From positions 129,611,655 to 129,675,654 of the forward strand of contig NC_133324.1 in the NCBI RefSeq assembly GCF_042186555.1: 64,000 nt of DNA, in the 5' to 3' direction. Below, piece by piece: positions 36,604 through 47,030 of the stretch. How positions within the stretch are numbered: the stretch's first letter is position 1; each line of letters begins with the position of its first letter. A program made the translations under genes and the position numbers. The notes beneath the pieces were generated by a model. The model made no database searches, was not told where the DNA came from, and saw nothing but the letters and a program-made list of their open reading frames with translations. The stretch comes from Aquarana catesbeiana. Its lineage: Eukaryota > Chordata > Amphibia > Anura > Ranidae.

Positions 36604-36848
36604 GGCTGGGTTCACACTGTGTGCGGATGCGGCTCACAGCAGGGGTCCGGTGTGTCCCTGTTCTCGGTTTCAGGACGAGTCAGGCCCAAATTTTTGGCTG
36701 AATTCGGACCTGAAATGGAGCCAAAGATGCACAGGACTCTTCTGTGCGCTCCGCAGCCACCCCGGAGAACGCTGAGAGCCCGTCACACTCTCCTGTGAAT
36801 TGGATGCGGTAAAACCTGCATCCAATTTGCAATAGTGTGAACCCAGCC
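36604..36848. mobile_element. MITE with GGCTGGGTTCACACT ends, TTA duplication
   Basis: Perfect inverted ends of 15 bp (GGCTGGGTTCACACT ... AGTGTGAACCCAGCC) are flanked by TTA on both sides (36601-36603 and 36849-36851). PIF/Harbinger-like by duplication length. No ORF. Confidence 0.78.
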
Positions 36849-36851
36849 TTA

Positions 36852-39024
36852 GGCATTTTGCCAAGGCTCCCCAGTTGAAAAAAAAAGCCGGTCTATCTAC
36901 ACTACCTTCATTATAGTGTTATATTACACCGTGCCTCTGTTAGATGTTGCTTTAATTTTTTTTTTTTTTTTGCTTTAGATAATGCTCCCAGGATCTTGTG
37001 TGTTTATATTGCCTGGGTACAGCCAGTGAAATTGTCAATTAAAGGAGATTTGCTCCCTTAGGACAGCATCCTCCGTGCAATGTACACACAGCTCTATAGA
37101 TGGACACTAGAAGTATACTTCCTAAAGCCTAAAATGTTGTGTAACTTCCCCACTCTCTGTTTCCTGCATTACCCATCATATTATGACTTACAAAGCAGCT
37201 TTCAATCTGATTGGTGGCTGAGATAAGTTTTAGTAGGAAAGGTGCTCCATCATCATCAGCAGGTGTGTTCCAGGATCACCAAATCGCAGACAAAGGCATG
37301 TAGTAGTATCAGTGCCATGATGGAAAAGCTTAACTAAGCACATATGGGTCAAATGCCTTGTATTCATCTTAAGGTTTAATTATGTTTTTTCTTTATTTCA
37401 ACTGGTGTTTACCTTTAATATAACTAATCAAAAGGATTACTCATTGCTGCTGTCTCCCATCCCCACCAGCACAATGTCTTGGCCTGTGGAGAGAGAAAAT
37501 AAACAGCCTTTCCTAATATGCAGTGAGCCTGCGGTTACACCGTCCACCTCGGATTCCTTCCCCACGTTCTCACCATGCTGTCCAGCTGTGGCTTATAAGC
37601 GGGACAAATTATTTTTACAGCTCAAGTAGGGAAAATGGAAAGTGTGATGAATTCTATTCATACGCCTAGAAGATAGTTGGCAATTACCCTGCCAGCAATT
37701 TTGCATGCCGAAGCTTTATTTTCTTATTTCATGCTGGAAGTAGGTTTTTATCTGTTGATTAAAGGTATTTGGAATACTGTGTGGCTTATTTGGGCATCCA
37801 AAAGTGGTATTCAGCTCAGGTTTGTGTTTGTTGAGTTGCCCTCTGGCAGGGGACTCCAGCAGCAACACTATTCCCACCCCATTTTGGAGTCCTATTACTC
37901 CTGCTACAACAGGAGTTTGAAAGATGGCCCCCCACTTCTTTTCGAGGGCTTATTCACCCTATGCATGGTCTGTGTTTTTCTGCACTAGATAAACTCTGGT
38001 TACTGCTAGGACATATAGAAAGTACCCCATTTATACCACAATGTTGCATGTCTGCATTTTTTTCCCGCAGTGCATTAGAGGGCATCACATGTGCATGTGA
38101 CTCTTCAAATAAAGTTGAAAAAGAAAAAAAAAACAATTAAGCAGTGCGATGCCCTGAAACACTCATTGCACCGCTCCCTACTGGAACCAACACTGTTTAA
38201 CTGTGTAGGCTAGTTTTTTATGAATTTTAGATTCTCCCATAGCACCTTATTCTCCTTGGAGGACTGGAACACATTGATTGTTTTTTGGAGAATTGACATT
38301 TGCATATGTTTTTTATTATTACATTATTGCAAGATTTTGAACACTAATTAGACATTCATGATATATTTTTTGCACTTTTTTCGTGGAGATATTATCATTT
38401 GCACGTTAAGACTTTGGCACTTTATTTACTCTTTTGTGGATTGCACTTTATTAATCCCTCTGTGGATTGCACTTTATGCATTTGAGTCATTATTTTTAAC
38501 ACTACGCGAGATCACCTTATATATTTTATTCACCTTTTTGTGTATTGTGAGCACTATTAGGTTTTGCTGCAGGTTTAAATATATTATTATCACTCTTTCT
38601 GTAATTAGGCACATCTCATCCAATACTCCAAGTAGCATGAGGGACATTTTTACACATTCCCTTTAAGATGGCTAAGCCATCTAGATGATATTGTAAGACT
38701 GTGTTGAGCACACTGGATTCCTATTTGTAGAGAAGCCCATAAGCCATGATGTATAGCAGCAGGCATCTCCAGCTTACAGGTTGGTCTAATATGCAAACCC
38801 TTAATGACACCTATCCTAATACAACTATATTTCCATCTGACAAGGTTTCACAGTCCAACAACCAAAAAAACAAAAAACAAAATTAGAATTTGTTAGAAAC
38901 CAAATATACCATGTATCTTATGCATATTTCTCTTAGGAGACCTAATGGATTTTTCTTCTGGACCTTGTGGTTTGAGCATGTTTGGTGTCTACTTTATTGG
39001 TATCTTCTTGTACATTAATCACTT
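36852..39024. other. Intergenic, no feature recognised
   Basis: More than 2 kb with no element ends, no duplication and no coding signal. T-run near 36957-36971. Confidence 0.4.
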
Positions 39025-39027
39025 TAA

Positions 39028-39441
39028 GGCTTCATGCACACTGGTTTCTTGTAAATGCTATTTATCGTGACAGGAGAAAATCAGAGTTATAAAACTCACC
39101 TAAGCTGCATTTTTTTTAAACCAGTTTAGGCGTTTATTTCATTGGCCAGAATTTTTATTTATTCAGGCCATTGAAATAAATAAACGCTGACATTCTAAAC
39201 ACGCCTAGTGTTTAGCACCGTTTAACAGCATTTAGTGTTTTTTTTGCTCAAAATTGCCTCTTCTGAACACGATTTTAGGGCGTTCAGAAAACATATTCTA
39301 AACTCCCCACTTACTAAACTGCTAAAAACGTCCATGTGTGCATGATGGACACATAGGATAACATTAGGGGAGTTCAAGGGCAGAAAAAAATGTCTAAACC
39401 CACAAAAACATGAGTTTAACAGCAGCAATGTGCATGAGGCC
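39028..39441. mobile_element. MITE with TAA duplication
   Basis: TAA on both sides (39025-39027 and 39442-39444). Ends GGCTTCATGCACACTG and AATGTGCATGAGGCC are inverted with small mismatches. PIF/Harbinger-like. Confidence 0.7.
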
Positions 39442-39510
39442 TAAAGTTTGACTCTGGTAATTAAAAAAAAATAAAAAATAAAAAAAGACCCAGGACGTGT
39501 ATTGCTTTAA

Positions 39511-40578
39511 CCACTTCAGCCCTGGAAGAATTTGCCCCTTAATGACCAGAACACTTTTTACAATTTGGCACTGCACTGCTCTAACTGGTGCGGTCATGCA
39601 ATGCTGTACCCAAACTAAATTTGCGTCCTTTTTTCCCCACAAATAGAGATTCCACATATATTTTTCAAACAAGGCATGGTTATATGTGGAATTACAACCC
39701 AAAATACATCCACGGCTTCTCCTGAGTATGGGGATACCACGTGTGGGACTATTTGGGAGCCTAGCCACGTACAGGACCCCAGAAACCAAGCACGGCCTTC
39801 AGGCTTTCTAAGGGCGTAAAATGGTGATTTCACTTCCTCACTACCTATGACAGTTTTGGAGGCTATGAAATGTAAAGATAGCACAACCCCCCCGCCAAAT
39901 GACCCCATTTTGGAAAATAGACACTTCAAGCTATTTGCTGAGAGGCATGTTGAGTCCATGGAATATTTTATATTTTGCGAAAATTACATTTTTTTTTTTT
40001 TTACACAAAGTTATCACTAAATGATAAATTGTTCAAACAAGGCATGGTTATATCATTTAGTGACAACTTTGTTTAAAAAAAAAAAAAAAAATTTAAATAA
40101 TATATTGTAATTTTCCCGAAACTTGTGGCAAAATATAAAATATTCCATGGACTCAACATGCCTCTCAGGAAATAGCTTGAAGTGTCTACTTTCCAAAATG
40201 GGGTCATTTGGGGGGGGTTTTGTGCTATCTTGACATTTCAGGGCCTCCAAAACTGTGATAGGTAGTGAGGAAGTGAAATCACCATTTTACGCCCTGAGAA
40301 AGCCTGAAGGCGGTGATTGGATTTCGGGGTCCTGTACACGGCTAGGCTCCTAAAAAGTCTCACACATGTGGTATCCCCGTACTCAGGAGAAGCAGCAGAA
40401 TGTATTTCCGGGTGTATTTTCACATATGGCCATGGCACGTTTGAGCAATATATCATTTAGTGACAGCTTTGTGAAAAAAATAGCTTGGGGTGTCTACTTT
40501 CCAAAAAGGTGTCATTTGGGGGGGGTGAACTGTCCTAGCATTTTATGCATAACATTATGTCACACATCAGACACTCTT
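39511..40578. mobile_element. piggyBac-type element with a large foldback
   Basis: It begins at TTAA (39507-39510) followed by CCACTTCAGCCCTGG. Most of it is an imperfect inverted repeat: about 39665-40025 pairs with about 40051-40445, for example TCTCCTGAGTATGGGGATAC with GTATCCCCGTACTCAGGAGA. A direct repeat of GTGTCTACTTTCCAAAA occurs at about 40182 and 40489. Its right side abuts the piggyBac transposon at 40579. Confidence 0.65.
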
Positions 40579-41794
40579 CTAACCACTTGAAGACAAAGCC
40601 TTTTCTGACACTTTTTGTTTATATGAAAGAATATTTATTTTTTTGCTAGCAAATTACTTTGAACCCCTAAACATTACATATTTTTTAAAGCAAAGGCCCT
40701 ACAGATTAAAATGGCGGGTGTTGCCATTTATTTTCTCACACAGTATTTGCGCAGCGATTTTTCAGCGTTTGGAAAAAACACACTTTTTTAAAATTTGAAT
40801 GCACTAAAACACACTATATTGCCCAAATGTTTGATGAAATAAAAAAGATGATCTTATGCCGAGTACATGGATACCAAACACGACATGTTTTAAAATTGCG
40901 CACAAACGTGCAGTAGCGACAAACTACATACATTTTTAAAAGCCTTTACAGGTTACCACTTTAGATTTACAGAGGAGGTCTACTGCTAAAATTACTGCCC
41001 TTGACCTGACGTTTGTGGTGATACCTCACATGCATGGTAAAATTGCTGTTTACATATGACACAAGACCAGCGCTTGCGTTTGCCTTTGTGCGTGAGCATA
41101 GGAGTGCTTTTTTTATTATTTTGCTTTTTTCTTTTATTTTTAAACTGTTGCTTTAATTTTTTTTTCTTATTTTTATTTTTATCTCAGGGAATGTAAATAT
41201 CCCCTGAGATAGCAATAGGTAGTGACAGGTACTCTTTTTTGAAAAAATTGGGGTCTATTAGACAATAGATCTCTCCTCTGCCCTCAAAGCATCTGACCAC
41301 ACCAAGATTGGTGTGATAAAATTCTTTCCCAATTGCACTATCCGGCGAAACCTAAGTCAAGAAAAGCTCATAAGCTTCCGGTTTCTTAGGCCATAGAGAT
41401 GATTGGAGCTATTCTGGTCTCTGATCAGCTCTATGGTCAGCTGACGGAACCAGGGGAGGGGGGGTCATTCCCTCCCACTGCTTCTAAAAGCAGTCTAGAG
41501 GCTAATTAGCTGCTAGGATTGCTTTCACGTGAAAGCCAACCTCTGGCTGAAAAGAATGATACCAAGATGACACCTAAACTTGCAGGCATCATTCTGGTAT
41601 AACCACTCAAAGTCCAGCAACATACCAGAATGTTGCTGGTCCTTGTTGGGCATATATTGTAATTTTCTTTTTTTCATGCAGCCTGTAGGCTGCATGAAAA
41701 AAAGAGATTGATCGGTGGGTATGCCCACCATTAGAATACTGCCCTTCATCCACCCACCTCTAATGATGGGCATACATGCACCATTTTTTTTTCT

Positions 41795-42232
41795 AACTGT
41801 GGTGGTTAAATCACCTCCTACAGCGCTGGAGTCGCTGATTTACATATAGTGAGAGTAAAAGCTGTTGCTGTCAAGATAAATCAGTGCTGCAGCTGAATGG
41901 CGTAACTGAAAAGCAAACAATGGTAACAATAAAACATTAACTCAATAAAACAACTTATTTTTTTATCGCAATCTGTGCCTAAAAAATATATGCCAAAGCA
42001 TGGGGGCAATCCGCCCTAATGTTAGGAGCTAATTGCCCTACTACTCCTGCCCCCATGCTTTGGCATATATGCTCTTTTTTTTAACTGTGGTGGTGAAATC
42101 ACCTCCTACAGCGCTGGAGTCACAGCTTTACGTATCGTGGGAGCAAACGCTGTTGCTGTCACAATAAATAAACCCGTGCTGCAGCTGAATGGCGTACCCG
42201 CTAAGCAAATGATGGTTAATAATAAAACTAGT
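41795..42232. repeat. 288-bp-period partial tandem duplication and palindrome in the piggyBac 3' region
   Basis: AACTGTGGTGGTTAAATCAC at 41795 recurs as AACTGTGGTGGTGAAATCAC at 42083, with about 145 bp of homology after each. Between them is a perfect 22-bp inverted repeat (41987-42008 and 42048-42069, core CCAAAGCATGGGGGCA) with a 39-bp loop. Confidence 0.88.
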
Positions 42233-42601
42233 AACATTACAGTATAACAGTAAGACATACCATACTTGCAAAGCAAATACAATAAAACACAGTAAAAGTA
42301 AAACATTACAGTTCTAAAATACAGTAACAATAGAGAGAGAACAATAGAGTGGACAATAGAGAGCAAACGCAAGAAAGAGAATAATAGAGAGAGGAGAAAA
42401 ATAAAACTCTCTTTGGCCTTTTTTTGTTTTTGTTTTTTTGTGTTTTTTTTGTTGTTGTTTTTTTTTTTTTGCACTTTTATATAAATTGTAAACTGTATCT
42501 GTAATCGTTCCAGATTAGGGTCTCTCAAAATGTAATGGCCATCTCATCTTTCTAGAACCTGTGTAAGTGTGCCCTAGGACTGTGTAGTGCTGTACCCTAC
42601 G

Positions 42602-43148
42602 CTAATACTCCACTAGTGTGTGGCAGCATTTGAAATAGTCACCGATGCAGAGACCAGGTTGGTAAGGACAGGAGAGACAATAAAAGCGGGTGCCATGCCT
42701 AAATCCACGTTTTCTGCAGACACGACATCTTCTTTGGGGTGTTCTTTGGGCAGGAGTACCAGGGCAGAACATACGGAAAATGCCTCGCATGCAGCAGGCT
42801 CACTGCATTTGCGTTGGGAAGGTGGACCACAGCACCGTCTGGAAACAGAAGGGCTGTGATGATCTCTTCCTGGAATTTTGGAAAGGATCCAGTTCGTCCT
42901 GACGCTTTGTGTAGCACATAAGCGTTCAGCAGAGCCAATTGGAATAAACATAAAGATACTTTTTTGTACCAGTGTCTGGCCTTATGGGCAATTAAGTACA
43001 GCGCCAACATCTGTTTGTTGAGATCCACCACTCCCAAGTTAAGGTTGTATTCGTGGACACAGAGGGGTTTCTCCACAACACTAGTCGCCGTTGGAATTTT
43101 GACTGTCGTATCTGCGTGAAGGGAGGACAAAACATACTGAGCCATGGG
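42602..43148 (-). pseudogene. piggyBac transposase pseudogene, C-terminal part
   Basis: Read on the minus strand, the frame from about 43148 holds the end of the catalytic core and insertion domain: VVDLNKQMLALYLIAHKARH, then WYKKVSLCLFQLALLNAYVL. This pattern (GVD..N..... Y......+.WYKK.....L..NA) is characteristic of piggyBac/PGBD transposases. A frameshift near 42770 moves to a second frame carrying the C-terminal Cys-rich zinc-binding domain (CRVCRKRG, then YCLSCPYQPGLC), ending at the stop 42602-42604. The first catalytic motifs are absent because sequence is lost at the junction with the LTR element. Confidence 0.88.
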
Positions 43149-44080
43149 TGTCACTGTTACCGCTGGCTAGTATTGGAAGGGCAGCGTGTCTAAGTGTATG
43201 GATGCTCTTCTGTCCCGGAGACAACTCGGTGGAGGTGGTCCTCCGAGTTGCATTCTGGGCGAGGGTATTTATGGGGCAGACGCCATATTTTGGGGTTCGT
43301 TTTTACAGCCACCTGCTGGCCCTCCTGGACGACAGGTATGCGTTAGAGAGCTCTCGTGGTCCTCCGTTCCGGAGGCCCACGTTGCTGCGGCGCAGGGGTG
43401 GGCCCGGAAGCTTGTCTGGGGCCTACCACAGCGGCCGAGAAATGGTCCTGAGCTGTCTATCCAGAGTGAAGAAGCTGGACAACCGAGGAGATCCCAGGGG
43501 AGGACCCGTCATGGAAGGATCATGCAACGTGCTGGTCTGGAGAGGGGCCTGGTGACTCGGTTGGAGGACATATCCTAAAGTAATTATACAGCATAGTGTT
43601 GCCGGGTCTGGCTTAAAGGTTCAAGCACTGTGACTGACATTCATTGCAGAAAAAAAACAATACATCCTGTGGCAGAGGATCGTACGGGTTTCATCCAAAA
43701 CAAGTCTGTGGCAGAGACCTTTGTTCGTGCTACATGCTGGCTGCTAGGCTAGTGAGAGAGGCCTACCCAGGCGTGCAAGGAGTGTGTCCCACCAAGGGAG
43801 TGCATTCTACTGAAATATCCAACCCCAAAGGACATTTGTCAAGAATCTTACTAAAAAGGTATTTGAGTTTCCTCTGCAGTTTCCCTTCTGCCTCTTTCCT
43901 GCTACTTCCTTCATTGATGGTTTAATAAAGCATTGAAAACGTACTCAAGTGTTGGTGCGTGTGTCGTCCAGAGGTAAACTCAATGGAACCCTAGACCCGG
44001 TGCCGGTGAAACAGAGGGAAGGAGAGTGAAGGTAACAAGCCCACTTTAAACCAGCAGCTCCGCCGAGAGTGATTGCTACA
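43149..44080 (+). repeat. 5' LTR (5'-truncated)
   Basis: It is 932 bp, aligned over its length with 46097-47030. I counted about 40 differences by eye, so identity is near 95 %, with many changes at CpG. AATAAA is at 43924-43929. It ends ...GATTGCTACA at 44080. Its left edge joins piggyBac coding sequence at or just before 43149, within a patch (about 43133-43149) that resembles the sequence before 46097, so the exact junction is ambiguous. Confidence 0.88.
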
Positions 44081-44082
44081 TG

Positions 44083-44101
44083 TGGGGGCGTCATCCGGGA
44101 T
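44083..44101 (+). promoter_or_regulatory. Primer-binding site, tRNA-Pro-like
   Basis: TGGGGGC and CCGGGAT match both halves of a tRNA-Pro 3' end complement. The middle differs (GTCAT where TCGT is usual). Its position two bases after the LTR is as expected for a retrovirus. Confidence 0.7.
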
Positions 44102-44348
44102 TTGTTGACCGTCTATTCTCGCAACCCAGAGAAGTGTTTCATCGGGAGTTTATGGTGAGAGCTGGACTTTGAAAAAAAATCTTACAGGAAGAGAAGGGGT
44201 TAAACTGCAGGACTTTATTTCTGAGTGCGTAGACGGCGGGCACCAGTGAAGGCCTGGGAACTACGTGATCAGAAGAACAAGTGGGAGGAGCCTACCCTAC
44301 TTGATACCGCGTGGGACGTGATAGTGCTGAGAAGATCAGAGTGTGGCC

Positions 44349-45068
44349 ATGTCTTTTCCGGCGATGCAGCCAATTATGGGACCGAGAATGTTCCCTGCAA
44401 GCACCGTGTTGAATACTGTGTTGACCGGAACCCTGCTTACGGATACTGGAGTTCGTTTGAAGCCGCAGGGGAGGTTTATTCTGTATACCTCAGGAGATAT
44501 TGGACTGGGCACGATCTGCCATCGATGTGAAGGATTGGCCGTACATCTTCGTCCATTTGGCCGATGTCCGCAATGTGGAGAGTACTTGTTTGTGTTGGAG
44601 CAACCTACCACGTCGCCCCGTGCTTATCGAATGGATTGGGCAACAGGTATCGCCACAGTAGAAGCTGCTACTACTACAGAGATAGAACGGCAGGCCGTCA
44701 CTTCGCCTGTTGTTACTGACAATGTTCCGGAGAGAGACACTGCTGCTGCTGTCTCATCAGGGGACATTACTTTGATTTCTGCGTCCACTACACCTACTCC
44801 TGTTGTACCTGTTCAAAGGAAGGTGGGATATGTGAAGGCTTCCCGCGGTCGTGGTCGAGGCCTACCCCAGAGGTTACCTGAACTGGAGCTACCAAAGTCC
44901 ACGTCAGGAACGGGTAAACCACTGATGGGGAATGTATCTGGGACTGTAAATAAATATCTGCCAGCGGAAGAGTTGGGGGATTCGGAAATAGAATCCATGT
45001 CGGATCTTTCTGGTGATGATGACCTATTTGAGACTATGTCACAAGAGCTGTTATGGTCACAAGGTTAA
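44349..45068 (+). CDS. ERV orphan ORF 1: zinc-pair, basic and acidic segments
   Basis: This open frame of 239 codons starts at the ATG at 44349. I do not recognise it. From N to C it shows a hydrophobic/Pro-rich start, then two CxxC pairs, CHRC and CPQC, about 15 residues apart (about residues 57-75), which could form a zinc ribbon or treble clef. A long Ser/Thr/Val-rich stretch follows, then a basic segment with RGRGRG near residue 165. The C-terminal tail is strongly acidic (SDLSGDDDLFETM). There is no Gag major homology region and no CCHC knuckle. A zinc module, basic patch and acidic tail are compatible with a nuclear regulator, but this is only inference from composition. It is placed where gag would normally be. 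A 101-codon frame (44225-44530) overlaps it in another phase. Confidence 0.7.
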   Translation: MSFPAMQPIMGPRMFPASTVLNTVLTGTLLTDTGVRLKPQGRFILYTSGDIGLGTICHRCEGLAVHLRPFGRCPQCGEYLFVLEQPTTSPRAYRMDWATGIATVEAATTTEIERQAVTSPVVTDNVPERDTAAAVSSGDITLISASTTPTPVVPVQRKVGYVKASRGRGRGLPQRLPELELPKSTSGTGKPLMGNVSGTVNKYLPAEELGDSEIESMSDLSGDDDLFETMSQELLWSQG

Positions 45069-45097
45069 GATGTCGCCTCTGCTATGATTTTCCCTGA

Positions 45098-45625
45098 ATG
45101 GACAGCCGTGAGTTCTGGGAGACGTCACCCTGTGTGGAGCTACACAGTATTGTTACCGAGACTTTATCGAAAGTTGCTAGTTCACTACAGACACCAGCTG
45201 GGTCTATGGTGAGCAAATCATTGGATTCCTGTGTGCCGCCTGGTATGGGAAAGGACAGATCTTTGCCCAAACTTGCACGTTTGCAGAGAATGTTAAACAA
45301 GCGTGTAGCTGCAGAGTATGGTTTGGAGTTCCCTTATGTACCTCAGGATATAATGCAAGTGATTGAACTTAACCGGGAACTTTGGTACAGTGAAGCTGTT
45401 TGGGACTATTTGTCTGTGCCTAAGCCTTTCCGAAAGACTGGATGTTCTGTTAAAATGGATGAACATTTTAGTGGATGTTTTATGCACTGGAACTTTAGTC
45501 GACACATCTATGCTGACAAAGTGGTCATCTGCAGGCCCGGAAAAGATGACGTTGTCTATTTCATTACCACAGTGGATAAAACAAGAAAGACACTGACCTT
45601 GCTGGATCCCCGGTTTTATTGGTGA
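45098..45625 (+). CDS. ERV orphan ORF 2: 175 codons, unknown
   Basis: The ATG at 45098 follows the stop of ORF 1 by 29 bases, in a different phase. The stop is at 45623-45625. The frame is uninterrupted and not low-complexity: a Ser/Thr-rich start, a basic central segment (LARLQRMLNKR), then a Trp/Tyr/Phe-rich C-terminal half (WYSEAVWDYLSVPKPF ... MHWNFSRHIYADKVVICRPG) with a balanced, globular-looking composition. I do not recognise it as retroviral protease, polymerase or envelope. It could be an accessory protein, a captured host gene piece, or part of a spliced product with ORF 1. Confidence 0.65.
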   Translation: MDSREFWETSPCVELHSIVTETLSKVASSLQTPAGSMVSKSLDSCVPPGMGKDRSLPKLARLQRMLNKRVAAEYGLEFPYVPQDIMQVIELNRELWYSEAVWDYLSVPKPFRKTGCSVKMDEHFSGCFMHWNFSRHIYADKVVICRPGKDDVVYFITTVDKTRKTLTLLDPRFYW

Positions 45626-45968
45626 TTCTGGACAAAAGTACTTTGAAGTTAGATAGTTAGTGTCAGTGTAAAGAGATCTTCGTGGTCAAGATCTGCATAT
45701 TCTGTTCAGTGTTTCAAATCCAAGGACCTCTTCTTTGCTAGACGGAATTTCTTCATTTAAAGAGATTATTATACAGGGATGGACTCCTTAAGATTTTCTT
45801 TTTTTTTTTATACTAGATGATGGGAAGAGATATCTTTCCACTGTCTTTCTTTCTCTCTTTGTCTATCCAAGTTATTAAAAGCTCAAATACCTACTCCCAG
45901 GCTTGGGAGTTACTGTCATTGTTTTTGGACAGACGTTGGGGACAACGTCTACTGTAGTGGCGGGAGTA
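45626..45968 (+). other. ERV internal non-coding segment before the 3' LTR
   Basis: About 340 bp without an ORF. A T-rich run lies at about 45799-45810. The purine-rich GGCGGGAG at 45959-45966 directly before TATGTAGCA is the best polypurine-tract candidate, though short. Confidence 0.5.
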
Positions 45969-47030
45969 TGTAGCACTGGTAGATTTGCGATCTACCATCT
46001 GATAGGTAAATTTAGTAACTTGTTCTGTAGGAAGGTTAGATTTGCCTCTGTTCCAGCTTGGCTGACGTTGCATGTGTTTCCATACCTAGCCGTGGGTGTT
46101 GCTGTTACCGCTGGCTAGTGTTGGAAGGGCAGCGTGTCTAAGTGTATGGATGTTCTTCTGTCCCAGAGACAACTCGGTGGAGGTGGTCCTCCGAGTTGCA
46201 TTCTGGGTGAGGGTATTTATGGGACAGACGCCATATTTTGGGGTTAATTTTTACAGCCACCTGCTGGCCCTCCTGGCCGACAGGTATGCGTTAGAGAGTT
46301 ATCTCGTGGTCCTCCGTTCCAGAGGCCCACGTTGCTGCGGTGCAGGGGTGGGCCCAGAAGCTTGTATGGGGCCTACCACAGCGGCCAAGGAATGGTCCTG
46401 AGCTGTCTATCCAGAGTGAAGAAGCTGGACAACTGAGGAGATCCCAGGGGAGGACCCGTCATGGAAGGATCATGCAATGTGCTGGTCTGTAGAGGGGCCT
46501 GGTGACTCGGTTGGAGGACGTATCCTAAAGTAATTATACAGCATAGTGTTGCCGGGTTTGGCTTAAAGGTTCAGGCACTGTGACTGACATTCATTGCAGA
46601 AAAAAACCAATACATCCTGTGGTAGAGGATCGTACGGGTTTCATCCCAAACAAGTCTATGACAGAGACTTTTGTTCGTGCTACGTGCTGGCTGCTAGGCT
46701 AGTGAGAGAGGCCTATCCAGGCGTGCAAGGAGTGTGTCCCAACAAGGGAGTGCATTCTACTGAAATATCCAACCCCAAAGGACATTTGTCAAGAATCTTA
46801 CTAAAAAGGTATTTGAGTTTCCTCTGCAGTTTCCCTTCTGCCTCTTTCCTGCTACTTCCTTTGTTGATGGTTTAATAAAGCATTCAAAACGTACTCAAGT
46901 GTTGGTGCGTGTGTCGTCCAGAGGTAAACTCAACAGAACCCTAGACCCGGTGCCAGTGAAACAAAGGGAAGGAGAGTGAAGGTAACAAGCCCGCTTTAAA
47001 CCAGCAGCTCCGCCGAGAGTGATTGCTACA
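45969..47030 (+). repeat. 3' LTR
   Basis: Defined by inverted ends TGTAGCA (45969) and TGCTACA (47024-47030); 1062 bp. Its 46097-47030 part matches the 5' LTR. AATAAA at 46874-46879. The boundary at 47030/47031 with piggyBac coding sequence is sharp. Confidence 0.78.

Larger units (their letters stand above)
43149..47030 (+). mobile_element. Retrovirus-like LTR element (ERV), non-autonomous, two orphan ORFs
   Basis: Two direct LTR copies flank about 1.9 kb. A primer site at 44083-44101 (TGGGGGCGTCATCCGGGAT) follows the 5' LTR by two bases. It is a near match to the tRNA-Pro site used by many gammaretroviruses, and the following GGGATTTG also resembles their leaders. The 3' LTR ends ...TGCTACA and, by its own ends, should start at TGTAGCA (45969). 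The internal region has two ORFs (44349-45068 and 45098-45625) and no recognisable gag, pol or env. It sits inside the piggyBac transposase gene. The 5' LTR is missing its first 170 bp or so, so no target duplication remains. Confidence 0.88.

Noticed and set aside
42106..42528. 140-codon minus-strand frame
   Set aside because: Low-complexity translation of poly-A/T and poly-K stretches in the piggyBac non-coding region.
43148..43578. Frames of 130-135 codons inside the 5' LTR
   Set aside because: They overlap in two phases, are not kept in the 3' LTR in the same form, and fall in LTR regulatory sequence.
44225..44530. 101-codon frame overlapping ERV ORF 1
   Set aside because: Starts at GTG in a shifted phase, and the overlapping 239-codon frame is longer with an ATG; kept only as an alternative.
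46097..46100. TGTTGC as the 5' boundary of the 3' LTR
   Set aside because: Homology with the 5' LTR starts here, but TGTAGCA at 45969 matches the inverted end TGCTACA and fits LTR rules better; the 5' LTR is probably truncated.
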